DNA from: Endotrypanum monterogeii
Lineage: Eukaryota; Euglenozoa; Kinetoplastea; Trypanosomatida; Trypanosomatidae
Length of the DNA stretch: 64,000 nt
NCBI GenBank assembly: GCA_000333855.2
Contig: CM007344.1
Coordinates: forward strand, 239,250-303,249
Direction of reading: 5' to 3'
The notes beneath the pieces are model-generated. The model worked only from the letters and a program-made list of their open reading frames with translations. It searched no databases and was not told where the DNA came from. The number at the start of each line of letters is the position of its first letter. The first letter of the stretch is position 1. This document shows positions 35,001-41,364 of this stretch, one piece after another. The position numbers were made by a program, and so were the translations under genes.

Positions 35001-35155
35001 TCCAGGCGGGGCCGCAGCAGCAGAACCTTACAACGTTCGTCAATCTGAGCCCACATACAACATACACGATTCGCGTGACACCACACAACACCTACGGAGA
35101 ACCCTGCCCAAGGGACAACGCGACAGTAACAGTTCAAACTGAATACCAACCATAA
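20009..35155 (+). CDS. Giant 5048-aa protein with divergent fibronectin type III-like modules
   Basis: A single-exon 15.1-kb gene. The frame is open further 5', but 20009 is the first ATG, 64-69 nt after the splice acceptor. The N-terminal 1400 residues match no family I know. A proline-rich segment lies near residue 1416. From about residue 1630 onward I count eight FN3-like units by their late 'L-x-P-x-T/S-x-Y-x-V' strand. Approximate DNA spans are 24880-25200, 25920-26350, 27727-28075, 30060-30590, 31330-31800, 32880-33410, 34080-34690 and 34825-35140; clearest are LTSLTPATPYVVVV, ITGLAPATLYKVLL and FVNLSPHTTYTIRV. Units are spaced irregularly and carry long insertions. There is no signal peptide, transmembrane helix or kinase domain, so it is probably an intracellular scaffold, possibly cytoskeletal. 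Confidence 0.85.
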   Translation: MDGVFFLYPATPHFLLDPQHANLPPSEHTTSSSVAPSSASPSVIVLTPPRRHMVASPTLASWKPVRTTAQHQQPPPVDLDVLKHLYVSYPDAFFLLASEPDPPVPASSSDSAMWSAEWQQAYNNVQLFFQQPNVCLRTCCLTLGVTAVTAFVPQPSSSLPPPPGESQWATIEQKQPRRHVLHLNSSIAPEVMRRQPWLKKLHEYPSTLFTVAQVAAAVFFTAAHVPSTSRQQPPPQCFRMTTSTALEVAAQCEWVGETELAGSLLECVARVVCARERDSICVARASNTQINPGALPSAPQWVEARGDKSARDGLWVDVAAETKADGDDENASQNDCIDVLLSVSEAYCTHTTTGASTGPTAALYPAAPSPSFASPVVPTSVISGCVDMQRRCCTPAGHHQGSLASTGASDFLATPTPWYVPAITHLIVCTTTSPSDSDTVVQAETGYMCDILSSLILSLHHKSRSRGSDGVVNQVKVQYKVHLCINGRDIINDGTVGVPETFGASPPLAPCSLDEALSRLGSSATCAGNVDSHEQPNGSGGGVAVALDRAGATLSHLHSAAHRRRLISLHERKRRRRQGQQTSPLHSDIEVPNQNESPVSLSGEPFVSTFSAVLLCVNERSVAQWMESGHPLLATAHEEQQKQPSHLHHFYDTPLYVCVLPSARASPSQVQRRLLEAQWVVGGLPALQTLCARTHGCIFLHEKNGTDKTLVHTMANRIHAWASAVYQSLHLCVFSQLSEPHSRDENRWTSTDSGSDTRASETSQETAPMCSPATPHCALCTPATVLQRHTGTVHMRLWRCAAASMSVQTPTSPFLLCDVLMGYSTNSQHIFSFARHTSPHNSLCGDSDHSGEWTVSRAVRVETRVAPLEPGPLRFWFEKQVALHRVLYNLAGLIDSEVDRLKTLFFAIMATKGQDEAQLGLRTVEEQQDVMDALQRITAYTGGTKQCDAALLHILTRLPILGSLAIRPPTESTIGAWRPSPAVEDAMLPQTFLSVLSEVAKLCGGKHLQQQRIYQHDEPITPSTRNISVAMARLVDLVYLKAQALQIHTLLASGDGEWVGAGSDSLPAGIPSQLNLSAPLNGAHSVLDSRMENSPPHFTAGDDNTPATSSRTKLSATGEKRTRVEVLTPRSQDLERFSDRIITPSWLSRDRVQRKGRDASTLQGAPQEALKSHPPQEVSERKGYQVRVQATGADVERIPEVVPQAVEAHSETSEALYIRPCKNVPPSPLSFLQQKTQLLFDVGLPSGGSADSVAAERDAVRTMVGRLGCDDDVHAITNASPAIEMAASCTRSAGQYPQMPLSVGHNASKGNQSVRLASPSETRQAKEVGVNASFRHEYPDVAMPPVSLPPPSPFTKTVASGMVDEKEGQPRDRPDAAAVRAQARLPAQLPEQAAAASEATSPPSRKDASSTTTADAPWPPPPRPEAPPPRPPCDLRWSSAAPPGALSASTPVSSIPALLATHLPASQVLDKSAILEVVSYAAGQLTVEVQDPTCAALAALQAPPPPPRASLHKREDRQQPAAYLALLSVDVTSSALRLWEVLPCATDLLLGSTGHVTEFSKGLFAELQPRRTRDRHTFVSRVPPSTVIAAVYIGLRRAAIEWVTVDDILWMSGIAVSLECPALDQAHISGVRADGFTLHWIPTSTPVNMVITELATPPAHTRPDDVAEFLPGDAGEIKKIEQTQLKSPAIIGGLHSGSIYQVELRPLHSARRIVRVSPQQPKQELALHTVVDATVRVRRMIAATSIALSPGYMRVRGVTLTHSAVTSGGVAKEEIVGVPASAASAPWCPCITGYVVCPLFSYATPALPASLLRNCISFWGEGTVSSGADAEVGHAPDYHLRLHLSIQPILARDIGDSRDDKVARDRYSGAHGDSTDSSGFQLTTVQDESAADPVGKGQIQTRHFMFSMTAGTAVEVAVSLRIQMRVERLTVQSAAMTASLSGVITSLNTVDASSATGVSIFDSMHSDALRACLGPFHVCGPVSLGTPSMDTREVELLWEGTHTNYEVCLLKKEGEADKKRSHHAHGDTNGGSAHSSYPAVERTQSGVTSLYHVRAQPSQVEEVSGSASPTLYRAKLRLGRLEPSTQYEAHVVCTENHVGDAQHCIWCTRPAPPTADQCHAVFDSSARQLHLHLIRHPPAQQCSPWFAYEAVLRPSDTAVVVPTAMGEKRCDSPAAKDVVQRVLDCHDVPFDSPIALELRQRAVWEPENLLSITGHYCGRSIAVSSESDPLVYYLVSNVRACDMTSTGSAVPRRLGKKNMANQTAEQPVVEVRWVCGSELYVAGIGVSFVVLNHNYRIPVPATTPGCLRLTVSQLRAAAAGEKVKEKRCTADTHEEREGEEYWWKGVLCITAFDGGSKPGPGQPRMLIAPDRCLTMLLPPPPPLLPTYFRLENYEEEVCIHVDAREIYDLYRNEYAQVHESRLCGSSDGVGGSHEAPPTASQIPLQQLAPLIHQRIRLSLEIHGVLDKSAGDDAYITAAGRRLILLDPSTASHQCVRIPLRVYREYDAHLRLGLHVSSSDDADVNGAMIPCITAVSDVALFPPPISISTVRLLVPRPSSLAPVDVPVPPAEPIVDLTVSNITSREALVHWTPPLSMLQHLRRKPNMVATYSVHLHPAQSVHEEPAISHTRRACSGPLTATDAVTQPTVYVAHEPYLRLTSLTPATPYVVVVGGTGFGDYYATIRFLTAPVIMKRVVAQVCTSVLVEPIVSKAASRLARGPVSDQRSHAGLTYEPPRKASMLQAVLPASSVVTWSTVVPTKGADGTATGASDAIRPHSADVITVVTHHTAALVAPTGELLRQWVSSRGTETAMHYEWDSVTSPCDSDTTTQSTWPHLEVIAHTEVLASEALVMPDAIHSGVHRRTRIDIIGMPRLAHQEKRYQEQPSCTLYWKGSSRAGYDVSWCLSPDYERVHHTRVKAKAKRGDPSSASALSLTIPVGASGSISRHGSAKTGVATGPVCVVVCITGARSSCGDGEDTTNTGTLREYDSLGWVREGESNMVMVGWILPPSALEPLPAASIVHQTASRSTLLLPWQGSPTSIRCSHAEKKKVFSIESEDAQERSEDVCTPHRDALRRSYTIETCAPRGKRCEEDVSSSSDAKTPQILPWTHAQYNAAGLPLRSGVLLVDVHTRNISLHGTAIELRCVDVVKDTKSEVWREIAAHVVRQHMAHVSRLDPVASGDDDEIQDEGNTHLQLRWLQSSVESRQLQHIPFLCQLSHLVLCGLQDAGSVLTPPLASSAMVHERAGGYLAPKPAKKRYTRRGSSNARPEPISSGRGLGGAPETAHTVSWIPLQTVPLTAVPAAHATGTQEEPCYLRPFVGEYGQDLMESNSATRATREELAKIQAWTCRGCPTYRARFAWSSNDEVFVLRIKGPYEEGPTASDTSARPDKHTEATATHLRTPSVQEVKKAVQTALRAGIHDVAAQTPQERTYTYARPCASRKRGGAADALDREENGALFLETDGTVSVARPCVGGSAPAKVPLCRVCIAEVDGLLPEAVYRVQVTGLQCGDAVLRAQFITPPSALTQVIAIGEAALGGSLQQQPVATSGLTPKQHVSIHARHYSPHVYRGLRGGGGGLPSSAEEPRTLAPGLHYKSQTSLEVHSVATSRCLAAHVTHSSGGEHSHGAITPSERQRAALALQSGGSEGLLFPSAHEGVVDRGDPFPFDEAVFSFDVEEAVRVVAVHQLDVSLTSEKGNLFLDSPLWGPLLWPPEDPTPERGKSLTPRAPDSGGFGWDGGPLVTDPPTETPPTPLPAVVRRLRVQRLLCSVPQLPRIAGLAVRSRTPHSLQLTWHWWPGRCCGSTQDTDRQGRILLKDKERAYPSKEKVPSPEQPRTSLFVECCRLVFEPTGKAQPNDAEHDTRALHKIAIGNGVDKTGDVCTAVTAVSANPMVTLVPLRPGSLYEVRIREIALEEVADARSLAVRRRTATTPGSPSKDSESNIKGREVYAIKPAPLSGAAAAAVRALAEVSARPTSLVLPLRRGCAKPIPSEGSNAVSDGVTLPCDVAVYYILTPPAAAPAPHTLAALRRVTHRVRRRPGWMFVTLPSQADAPVHAIQKYRSAGVQVLSYTAVMMVPENVLYVPALIAEEMCQWWAAAQSHTKSGSETGVWEWWSRRVQSAMANMGQTATDASRWSHVGRYTTADSTQHSTSLELMPVDYCGRWNAELARRILGRTRDGSAVNGADALNIRVAPVEVRKLQGRKRKGSVPAASWEYPVPVEELVYHAATHGTAVRGEGNEDCNRAIYILRSVEVLPLQVFQLRGVPAGDNIIGGGQLMTVSHPPLSVKPLQLIRDLRVQGTATLVAAESTSPVCAAPKQCMKPTTVLHVEWKWPAWAYLCDAKPKEGVQSALSTLTPPPCALRVQCEPLPAAVGGIKPAAATTTALDGARGILLEEAVNGDCKDAVFVQHVKRGECRVDITGLAPATLYKVLLSDVRIYSTTAAHDDGNYVRGEDACVVALTPPALSAEKEVPELHYRLLNNVQQWRGPTRPSPPLGAEVCFQLPAAYRQSQGLLLSYYAVLVNLDAIDVGMCRTAQDFIAVAQEMRLAPQMHSSIALEPHSSVQMLRHETPVVYHNTSTKEPLSATVTLRRSIKQHHAIVFFTSVCYDTNKAGEVLVNGSTDDSVDAHVESHAPPAPILYSTPVVVPVRHTLPAHTSFDAWSSAQPPCPTSSTTDKATTNPPSTWHHSLLLPTRLHVHNRTRESLVLRWQLNLRTARLSDEARQMLLDRGVFTVSLAADAALSGLVKMNAGSCIGSDADNIRGARIPPVDASSMSLPLQRTVFYRCSAAVTSPPSAAVGGDIGPAVAAPKMCKTAAGGICRIPARDFITSLDNAYSGREHNDASTGDPTASLPLTHELTDEESCLTYEFVYPCPTYAAAHMGYTATVTLFHDWWAGEVSRKSAANTNARQTAPEGGTCPPSADPKSLSLYIPPVLLPLPVQRVFVVHLSDTACTVQWITAETERPAAYAVECVQHEKRYNCGLPDYVTEQEQELRSWIQAGPQQQNLTTFVNLSPHTTYTIRVTPHNTYGEPCPRDNATVTVQTEYQP

Positions 35156-35540
35156 GAAAAAAAATGGCGATGCATTTATTTTGCTGAGGAGGATTGTCGC
35201 GTCTGACTGTCGAACTATTCAACCCAAGCGGCTTTGCGTGTGTGTGTGTGTGTGTGTGTGTGTCATAATGTACCCCAGCGTCTCCCTATCGCGGCCGCCG
35301 CATGTCTGACTACCTGCCCTACACGAGCACAATCACCTAAAAGATACATCACCGAAACTCTCGAAACCAATACAAATTTATGAGGCACACTACGCATGGC
35401 ACTATGTGGTGCCATGGCGTGGTCTACACCAAGCAGCGCACCTTTATTCCCTCACCTGTACCCAGGAAGCCACGCGCCTCGATGATGTCGTTGCGAACGC
35501 GTTGTGGTTAGAAAAGGCCGAAGAATGACAAAGCCAGCAT

Positions 35541-35584
<44 letters not shown>

Positions 35585-35669
35585 TCATAAGAAACAACGA
35601 AACAACTCCTGTCTACGTACCGTACACTCCGTCCGTTCGGCCGTACAGACGTAAGTAAAACTACAATTA

Positions 35670-35689
35670 NNNNNNNNNNNNNNNNNNNN
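35670..35689. other. Assembly gap (20 N)
   Basis: Run of N between two TA-repeat stretches, in the 5' flank of the mitochondrial RNA polymerase gene. A round-number gap like this may not reflect its true length. Confidence 0.99.
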
Positions 35690-35724
35690 TTGGCTGTATA
35701 CGTAAGGACACGTACACAGTGTGC

Positions 35725-35728
<4 letters not shown>

Positions 35729-35800
<72 letters not shown>

Positions 35801-35804
35801 CGTA
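35729..35804. repeat. (TA)n-(TTTA)n array abutting the mtRNAP start codon
   Basis: About 20 TA units followed by about 8 TTTA units, ending four bases before the ATG at 35808. Translated in frame it would give Ile-Tyr and Phe/Ile/Tyr/Leu repeats, so it is most probably 5'UTR. Confidence 0.95.
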
Positions 35805-35807
35805 TAT

Positions 35808-38800
35808 ATGCGCAACAGCGCCTTCCTCCGAAAGGTGCGTCCGGGGCTTCACCTCGCGGCCTGTGGGACAGTCGATGAGGAGGTGTCACCGGTCGCTCAG
35901 TCCCTGGCGGTACCGTTACAAACATACACCAGCACGTTCGGATCAGATCGCCACTTGGGCGAGTTTGTCGCCCACACTCAGCACACCTCCCAATTTCCCA
36001 CCGCAAGAGGGGCGGTACCGTTTCTGTGGAGAACTATCGCGACCGCACGGCGCCGTTCTGCAACGCTGACCTTCACGGTGCGATGGTGCACAGTGCCCTC
36101 TGCTGAGGTTTCTGCCTGCGATGGCAATGCGAGTAATGCCTCCCTCTCGTCGGGTGAAGCAAACGCCATAAAGGTGCCGATGGGGTCGAGGCTAACTTGC
36201 AGCAGCAGCAGTGACCCCATTGCCCCGAAGGGGGGAAACGCACATGAGCTGCACGGAAGAACCAGCCTCTTTAAGAATGAAACCATGAAAACTGCGGAAG
36301 TTACTTTTGAAGATGACGACCACGATGACGCCGGCATCACCTTCTCCGACAATGCCTCTGTTGCAGAGCTCTTCGCGATGGATGAGGCTCAGCGAAGCGC
36401 AGGGGAGACGTATCTCGGAAACGTTGCCAAGAAAACAGAAAAGGCCACCGATCAGTACGGCGGCACCAGCACCACAGAAATCGAGAATGAGCTATCCCCT
36501 TTTACGCTGCCTGCACATTATGGAGACGGCCACGGTGACGGCGCTCCTGCCGACATCGAAGAGACACTCTTAAACGATCCGTTTCACGTGCCGAGCGTGG
36601 ATGACGACGCCTTCGCCCGTGACGGAGACTTGCCGGCCTCCGCAGCGGCGAGTTACAGCGCCTGTGCAATCTCTAAGAAACTCAACGAGAGTGTTCTTTC
36701 CGCTGTAGATGTGCTGTGTGACGATCTGTTTCACTGCAAGACGTCTGTGCTGCACTCCTTCGCCCGCACGCGGTACATCTCCTCGCGCAACAAAGTCGAG
36801 GTAGTATTGCGCCTGCTTGAGCGGGCCCACCAGGACGCCCACGGCGAAAGCAACGACCTGAAGGTGACCCGGCGACTCTTGGGGGATATTTTTGACGAAA
36901 GTGTTCGCACGAGCGGCTTACGGACGGCGTGGACGAACAAATCGCTGGAGGCGGCCCATATCGAAGAGGCGTGCGAGTCACACTTTGGGTTCGACTTGCT
37001 GGCCAACACGATGAAGTCGCTCATGGTGCGGCGGCATGCAGGCGAGATCTCGCGCGTGCTGCGGAAGCTGACCCGGATCTTTCAGCAGGAGCAAGAGCAG
37101 ATATCCCTCGCCGCGGTAGGGGGCGTGTTCCGAAACTACCGCGCTGCAGCTGACGAATTGGTGAGAGAGATGCCGGTGTGCGAGGTGCTCAGCCCCTTTG
37201 CGGGATACCTAGTCAGTTATGTGCGCTACGCCGCCACAAAGGAGATGCTGGCCAGAGCTGATGTGAACGAGCGACTTGTTCAACTCGGCGTGATTCGTCC
37301 CACAGTCCAGGAGGCCGACGACAACGCTCTGCTGCAGTGCCTCATGGACCTCCTAGACCCGGCCGTGCAGCAGATCGAGCGCCGCGCCGAGTGCTTTCGT
37401 CACGCGGAGCAGCCACGATTAATTGGCATGGAAAATGGAGACGTGATTGCGAGCACCACCCGTGCCTTCAGCGAGGTATCCCATAGCAAGTGGAACACCC
37501 AGGCCGCCCCGGAATGGGTGCACGACCTGGCCCGACTCTTCTGCAACTGGGAAACGATCCTTCGCACCGACCTTCCACGGTTTGAGGAAGTGCCGCGCCA
37601 CTTCTTTGACTGCATCCTTTCCGGTGTCGTGTGCTTCTACATCACACAGCGCGTGTACGGTACCGCCGTCGGGGCGACTGCTGTGCCACTGTATCAACGC
37701 ATATCCGTTAAAAAATCGCTGCGGTTGCACTTCAACGATAACGATAATACAGAAAGCGCATTGCGGGACATCATGTCTTATGTCCAGGCCGGCGCGACAG
37801 AAGTTCGCGGTGGTGTGCGAGGCGAATTTTTTGCAGGTGTTCTCTCACAAATGCAAGGCGCTTTCCAGGAAGCACCGGAGGAGCGCTCCGCCCTGCACGA
37901 GGAGCGAGTCGCCGTCATACTGAACGCCGTCTGCGATGTGGCAACGAACTGCACCCGGTCTGCAGGTCTGTTTAACCTACTCGTTAAGATCACGGAGGAT
38001 CTGGCATTTCACTTCCGCTTCCAACGAATCTACAAGAAACTAAGCGCGACGGACCGCAACACCATCCGAACCAACGCCTCCATTCGAATGACCAAGACAC
38101 TGGAATACTTCGAGAAGGAGCTGCACGTGACCCCAATTTCCACCAAGGCCATAGGGTTTCTGGTCGTACAACTGCTGTATTTGTCGTTTCGCGGAGATGG
38201 TAGCAAGCGGCCAGTCCTCGAGCGCTTCGCAAGTGTCACTGGGGAAACAGCCCTGGACATGGTGGGGCTTACCGAGATGGCAGCCACGTCTGTACGAGAT
38301 CTGCACGTTGCCTTCCCGCCACAACTATCGTACAACTCTTGGCTGAACGAATCCGATACACGCGAAAAGTCGGTCTACGGTGTTCTGCCGTCTGTTGCAG
38401 TCAAGGGATCTGCAAACCAGGCGATGATCGTCTCACAGGCTCCAATGATGAAAGCACTCGATGCCATCTCTCGTGTGCCGTGGCGCATCAACAAGTACAT
38501 GCTGCACGTGCAGGAAGCGATTGTGCGGGAGGGCTTTGGATTCGGCAAGATCCGACCCGGCTTCTATCCCCTCCACTACTACTCAATGAGTAACGGCGAC
38601 GTCCACTACCCGTCCGACCGCCGTCGTGCGGTGCTGGGGAATGGAAACGACAGCGGCGGCGACAACGATCTCGCAGCCGGCGAAGTCTTCAACCTCCAGC
38701 AGCGGCGGCAGTGCACCCTGCAACAGAAGCAAGATTGGAAGGAACTGAGTGAGCTTCGCAGTAGCCGAATTCACTACCTGCTCGGGCTGCGCCAGGCCCG

Positions 38801-40160
38801 CTCCATTGTTCAGTTCTCTCACATTTACTTTCCCAACAGCATGGACTTCCGCGGTCGCATGTACCCCCTTCCGGGGCGACTGAACCACACGGGGTCGGAT
38901 CCGTTTCGGGGCCTGCTCGAGTACGCGGAACCAAAGCCCTTGGGTGAGGTAGGGCTGTACTGGCTGAAGGTCCATCTCGCCAACAAAATGGGCATGAGCA
39001 AGCTCTCCTTTGATGAGCGGGTGCATTACGTTGATGAACACATGGAGGATGTCGTGCAGAGTGCCGAGAGTCCTCTCGTCGGTGACCGGTGGTGGCAGGA
39101 GGCCAGTGAACCGATTCAGTGTCTTATGGCGTGCAAGGAGGTGGCGGACGCGATGAAGTGTTCACAAGGCGCAGAAAAATTTCTTTCACGGCTGCCCGTC
39201 GCGGTAGATGGCAGCTACAACGGTCTGCAGCACTACTCCGCCATTGGCCGTGACGCCTTCGGTGCAACCTTGGTCAACTTAGTTCCAAGCGAACGCCCCG
39301 CCGACGCCTACACAGGGATCTTGAAGGAAATGCTCAAGTCTATATGCATGGACGCCGAACGTGATCACCAGGTGGCGCAGCGGTGCCTTGGTACCGGCAA
39401 GGGTCAGGACAAGGATCACATCAAGCGCAAGACAATCAAACGCCCCATCATGACGCAGGTGTACGGTGTCACAGGCTACGGCATGTCAGAGCAAATCCTC
39501 GACGAGCTGGTGAAGCAAAACAAGAGCCACGGACTGTGGACCCATACAGATATGAAAGAAATGGCCGCGTACCTCCGTGACAAGGTTCTTGAGTCGCTTG
39601 GAGTAACGTTCCGCGAAAGTCAAAACTGTCGCAAGTGGATTAGCGATGTGACCACGCTGCTGTGGAAGGTGCAGCCAGCCGAACTCCGCAACGCGCTATG
39701 CTGGACTACCCCGCTTGGCCTCGTCGTTCGGCAGCCCTACAAAGTTCGCAACGAGTGTTCTCTCTTCACTCCACACGGCTACAGTAGAGTGCCCGGTGAT
39801 TCCGTTGCCCCCGCAAGCCGCAAGCAGCTGACAGCCATTGCACCCAACCTGATTCACTCACTGGATGCAACGCACCTGGCTATGACTGCGCTGGAGATGC
39901 AACACCAGGGTCTATCCATGATGGCGGTGCACGACTCCTACTGGACCTACGCATGCGATATGCCAAAGCTGTCACAAGTGTTACGAGAGCAGTTTGTGAA
40001 CCTCTACTCCAAATACGACCCATTGTGGGAACTGAAGGAACAGTGGGAGGAGACGTACTTCATGGACTTGCGGCGGCATGGGGTGAAGCTCCCAGACCCC
40101 CCACAACGTGGCGATCTCGACCTGAATGTAGTCCTTCACTCTCCGTACTTCTTCTCGTAG
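35808..40160 (+). CDS. Mitochondrial DNA-directed RNA polymerase (T7-like, single subunit)
   Basis: 1450 aa from the ATG at 35808. It transcribes kinetoplast maxicircle (and minicircle) DNA. The N-terminus (MRNSAFLRKVRPGLHLAACG) is a credible mitochondrial presequence. The C-terminal polymerase is complete: the template-binding block MDFRGRMYPLPGRLN (near nt 38840), motif A VDGSYNGLQHYSA with catalytic Asp1134, motif B KTIKRPIMTQVYG with Lys1211 and Tyr1219 (same eight-residue spacing as T7 K631/Y639), and motif C VHDSYWTY with catalytic Asp1376. The long N-terminal extension (about 850 residues before the polymerase core) is usual for this family in kinetoplastids. In-frame sequence upstream of 35808 is microsatellite and has no ATG, so I excluded it. 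The splice acceptor may be AG 35719-35720 or may lie before the gap. Confidence 0.96.
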   Translation: MRNSAFLRKVRPGLHLAACGTVDEEVSPVAQSLAVPLQTYTSTFGSDRHLGEFVAHTQHTSQFPTARGAVPFLWRTIATARRRSATLTFTVRWCTVPSAEVSACDGNASNASLSSGEANAIKVPMGSRLTCSSSSDPIAPKGGNAHELHGRTSLFKNETMKTAEVTFEDDDHDDAGITFSDNASVAELFAMDEAQRSAGETYLGNVAKKTEKATDQYGGTSTTEIENELSPFTLPAHYGDGHGDGAPADIEETLLNDPFHVPSVDDDAFARDGDLPASAAASYSACAISKKLNESVLSAVDVLCDDLFHCKTSVLHSFARTRYISSRNKVEVVLRLLERAHQDAHGESNDLKVTRRLLGDIFDESVRTSGLRTAWTNKSLEAAHIEEACESHFGFDLLANTMKSLMVRRHAGEISRVLRKLTRIFQQEQEQISLAAVGGVFRNYRAAADELVREMPVCEVLSPFAGYLVSYVRYAATKEMLARADVNERLVQLGVIRPTVQEADDNALLQCLMDLLDPAVQQIERRAECFRHAEQPRLIGMENGDVIASTTRAFSEVSHSKWNTQAAPEWVHDLARLFCNWETILRTDLPRFEEVPRHFFDCILSGVVCFYITQRVYGTAVGATAVPLYQRISVKKSLRLHFNDNDNTESALRDIMSYVQAGATEVRGGVRGEFFAGVLSQMQGAFQEAPEERSALHEERVAVILNAVCDVATNCTRSAGLFNLLVKITEDLAFHFRFQRIYKKLSATDRNTIRTNASIRMTKTLEYFEKELHVTPISTKAIGFLVVQLLYLSFRGDGSKRPVLERFASVTGETALDMVGLTEMAATSVRDLHVAFPPQLSYNSWLNESDTREKSVYGVLPSVAVKGSANQAMIVSQAPMMKALDAISRVPWRINKYMLHVQEAIVREGFGFGKIRPGFYPLHYYSMSNGDVHYPSDRRRAVLGNGNDSGGDNDLAAGEVFNLQQRRQCTLQQKQDWKELSELRSSRIHYLLGLRQARSIVQFSHIYFPNSMDFRGRMYPLPGRLNHTGSDPFRGLLEYAEPKPLGEVGLYWLKVHLANKMGMSKLSFDERVHYVDEHMEDVVQSAESPLVGDRWWQEASEPIQCLMACKEVADAMKCSQGAEKFLSRLPVAVDGSYNGLQHYSAIGRDAFGATLVNLVPSERPADAYTGILKEMLKSICMDAERDHQVAQRCLGTGKGQDKDHIKRKTIKRPIMTQVYGVTGYGMSEQILDELVKQNKSHGLWTHTDMKEMAAYLRDKVLESLGVTFRESQNCRKWISDVTTLLWKVQPAELRNALCWTTPLGLVVRQPYKVRNECSLFTPHGYSRVPGDSVAPASRKQLTAIAPNLIHSLDATHLAMTALEMQHQGLSMMAVHDSYWTYACDMPKLSQVLREQFVNLYSKYDPLWELKEQWEETYFMDLRRHGVKLPDPPQRGDLDLNVVLHSPYFFS

Positions 40161-41364
40161 ATGTTGCACGCATATGGTAGCTAATTTTGTTGTTGTTGTT
40201 ATTTTTTGGGTGTGTGTTTGTGTGTAACTCCGCCCAGACTCCGGTATATTTTCATACTCAACCCCGCTCACTCATTCACCTCGCTGGAAGCGTGATCGCA
40301 GAGATATCCCAGATGGCATAAAGCATACAGAAAACTTAAGGGAGGCACACGGCGAGGGCAAAGGCAGGGGGAAGAAAACATACATGATGAGACAACAGGG
40401 GGTGGGGAGGAGGGGGTGTCCAGCATTCAGGTGACACCCGCCGCGCTGTCGTCGTGGGAAGGCTAACAACAGCACAGAGCTGTTGAGCACATCAACTTTT
40501 CGGTTCGTGGAACGACCACCGTGTTGTTGTTGTTTCTTTGGAGGCGGTGGAGAGGAGGGGGCACTCGCATCTCCCCTTTAACTTTTGCAGAAGGGTCACC
40601 CACGCATTGTCGCTCTACACACGCAGACACACACACACACACACACAACAAGCTTAAGTTTCGCTTTGGTGCAACGCGGGGTGTGAGCGTATCTGATATT
40701 GCCCCCTCCTCGCCGTGCCTTCGGTCTCTGCAACTGTGTGTGTGTGTGTGTGTGTGTGATGGGGTGGGGTGGGGGAGACCGTCAGCGCACGCGTTTCTCT
40801 CCTTCCCCTCTGTATTCGAGAGGTAGAAAACTGTATCACTCTATTTATGGAGAGGCAGCATCCTGCACATAACCTAACTGACAGTGCCTCGGGGATGTAA
40901 AGGAAGAGAAAGACAAATGAACCATTGGCTTGCCCCTCCCTCCACCCAGACAACGCCCTCATACACACACGCGCACACACACTCCCTCTCTACCCGTCAA
41001 GTATCCGGTCCAGCGCCAGCGCGCGAGCAGCAGAAATAGTGAGGAGCGATTCAGTAACGCAACTTTTCGTAACCAAAAAAAAAAAACCTCTGTGTGTACG
41101 TGTGTGTGTGTGTACAACACCTCAACCCCATCTTGGTACTCCCTCATACGTTCCCATCTTCCTCGAACTCACCACCTGAACGTTGGGCATCCTTCCGGTC
41201 GCCATCTGGGCCATCTTTCCGCATGGCAAGGTCTGTGCATTCACACAAGACTGCGACTCACAGAGAAAGCCCCAACCCTCAGCACATTTTATAAACTGAA
41301 ACATCTACGCAGCACAACAACAAAAAAAAAAAAAGGTTATATATCCACCTCTACCCCAGGTGTG
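40161..41364. other. Intergenic with CA/GT repeats
   Basis: Contains (GTT)n near 40190-40205, (CA)n at 40629-40648, (GT)n at 40737-40760 and an A-run at 41076-41087. A short pyrimidine tract ends at AG 41358-41359, immediately before the next gene. The upstream open frame from about 40930 is low-complexity and lacks coding character. Confidence 0.6.

Larger units (their letters stand above)
35156..35807. other. Intergenic with GT and TA repeats and an assembly gap
   Basis: Holds (GT)n at 35237-35263, a long (TA)n at 35544-35582, a pyrimidine-containing stretch ending in AG 35647-35648, the 20-N gap and the TA/TTTA array that abuts the next start codon. No gene seen. Confidence 0.65.

Noticed and set aside
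35721..35807. In-frame extension of mtRNAP through Ile-Tyr repeats
   Set aside because: It begins at a non-ATG codon and is entirely microsatellite; the ATG at 35808 begins a proper mitochondrial presequence.
40930..41364. N-terminal extension of the 257-aa protein
   Set aside because: Encoded by CA/GT repeats and an A-run; the acceptor at 41358-41359 places it outside the mRNA.
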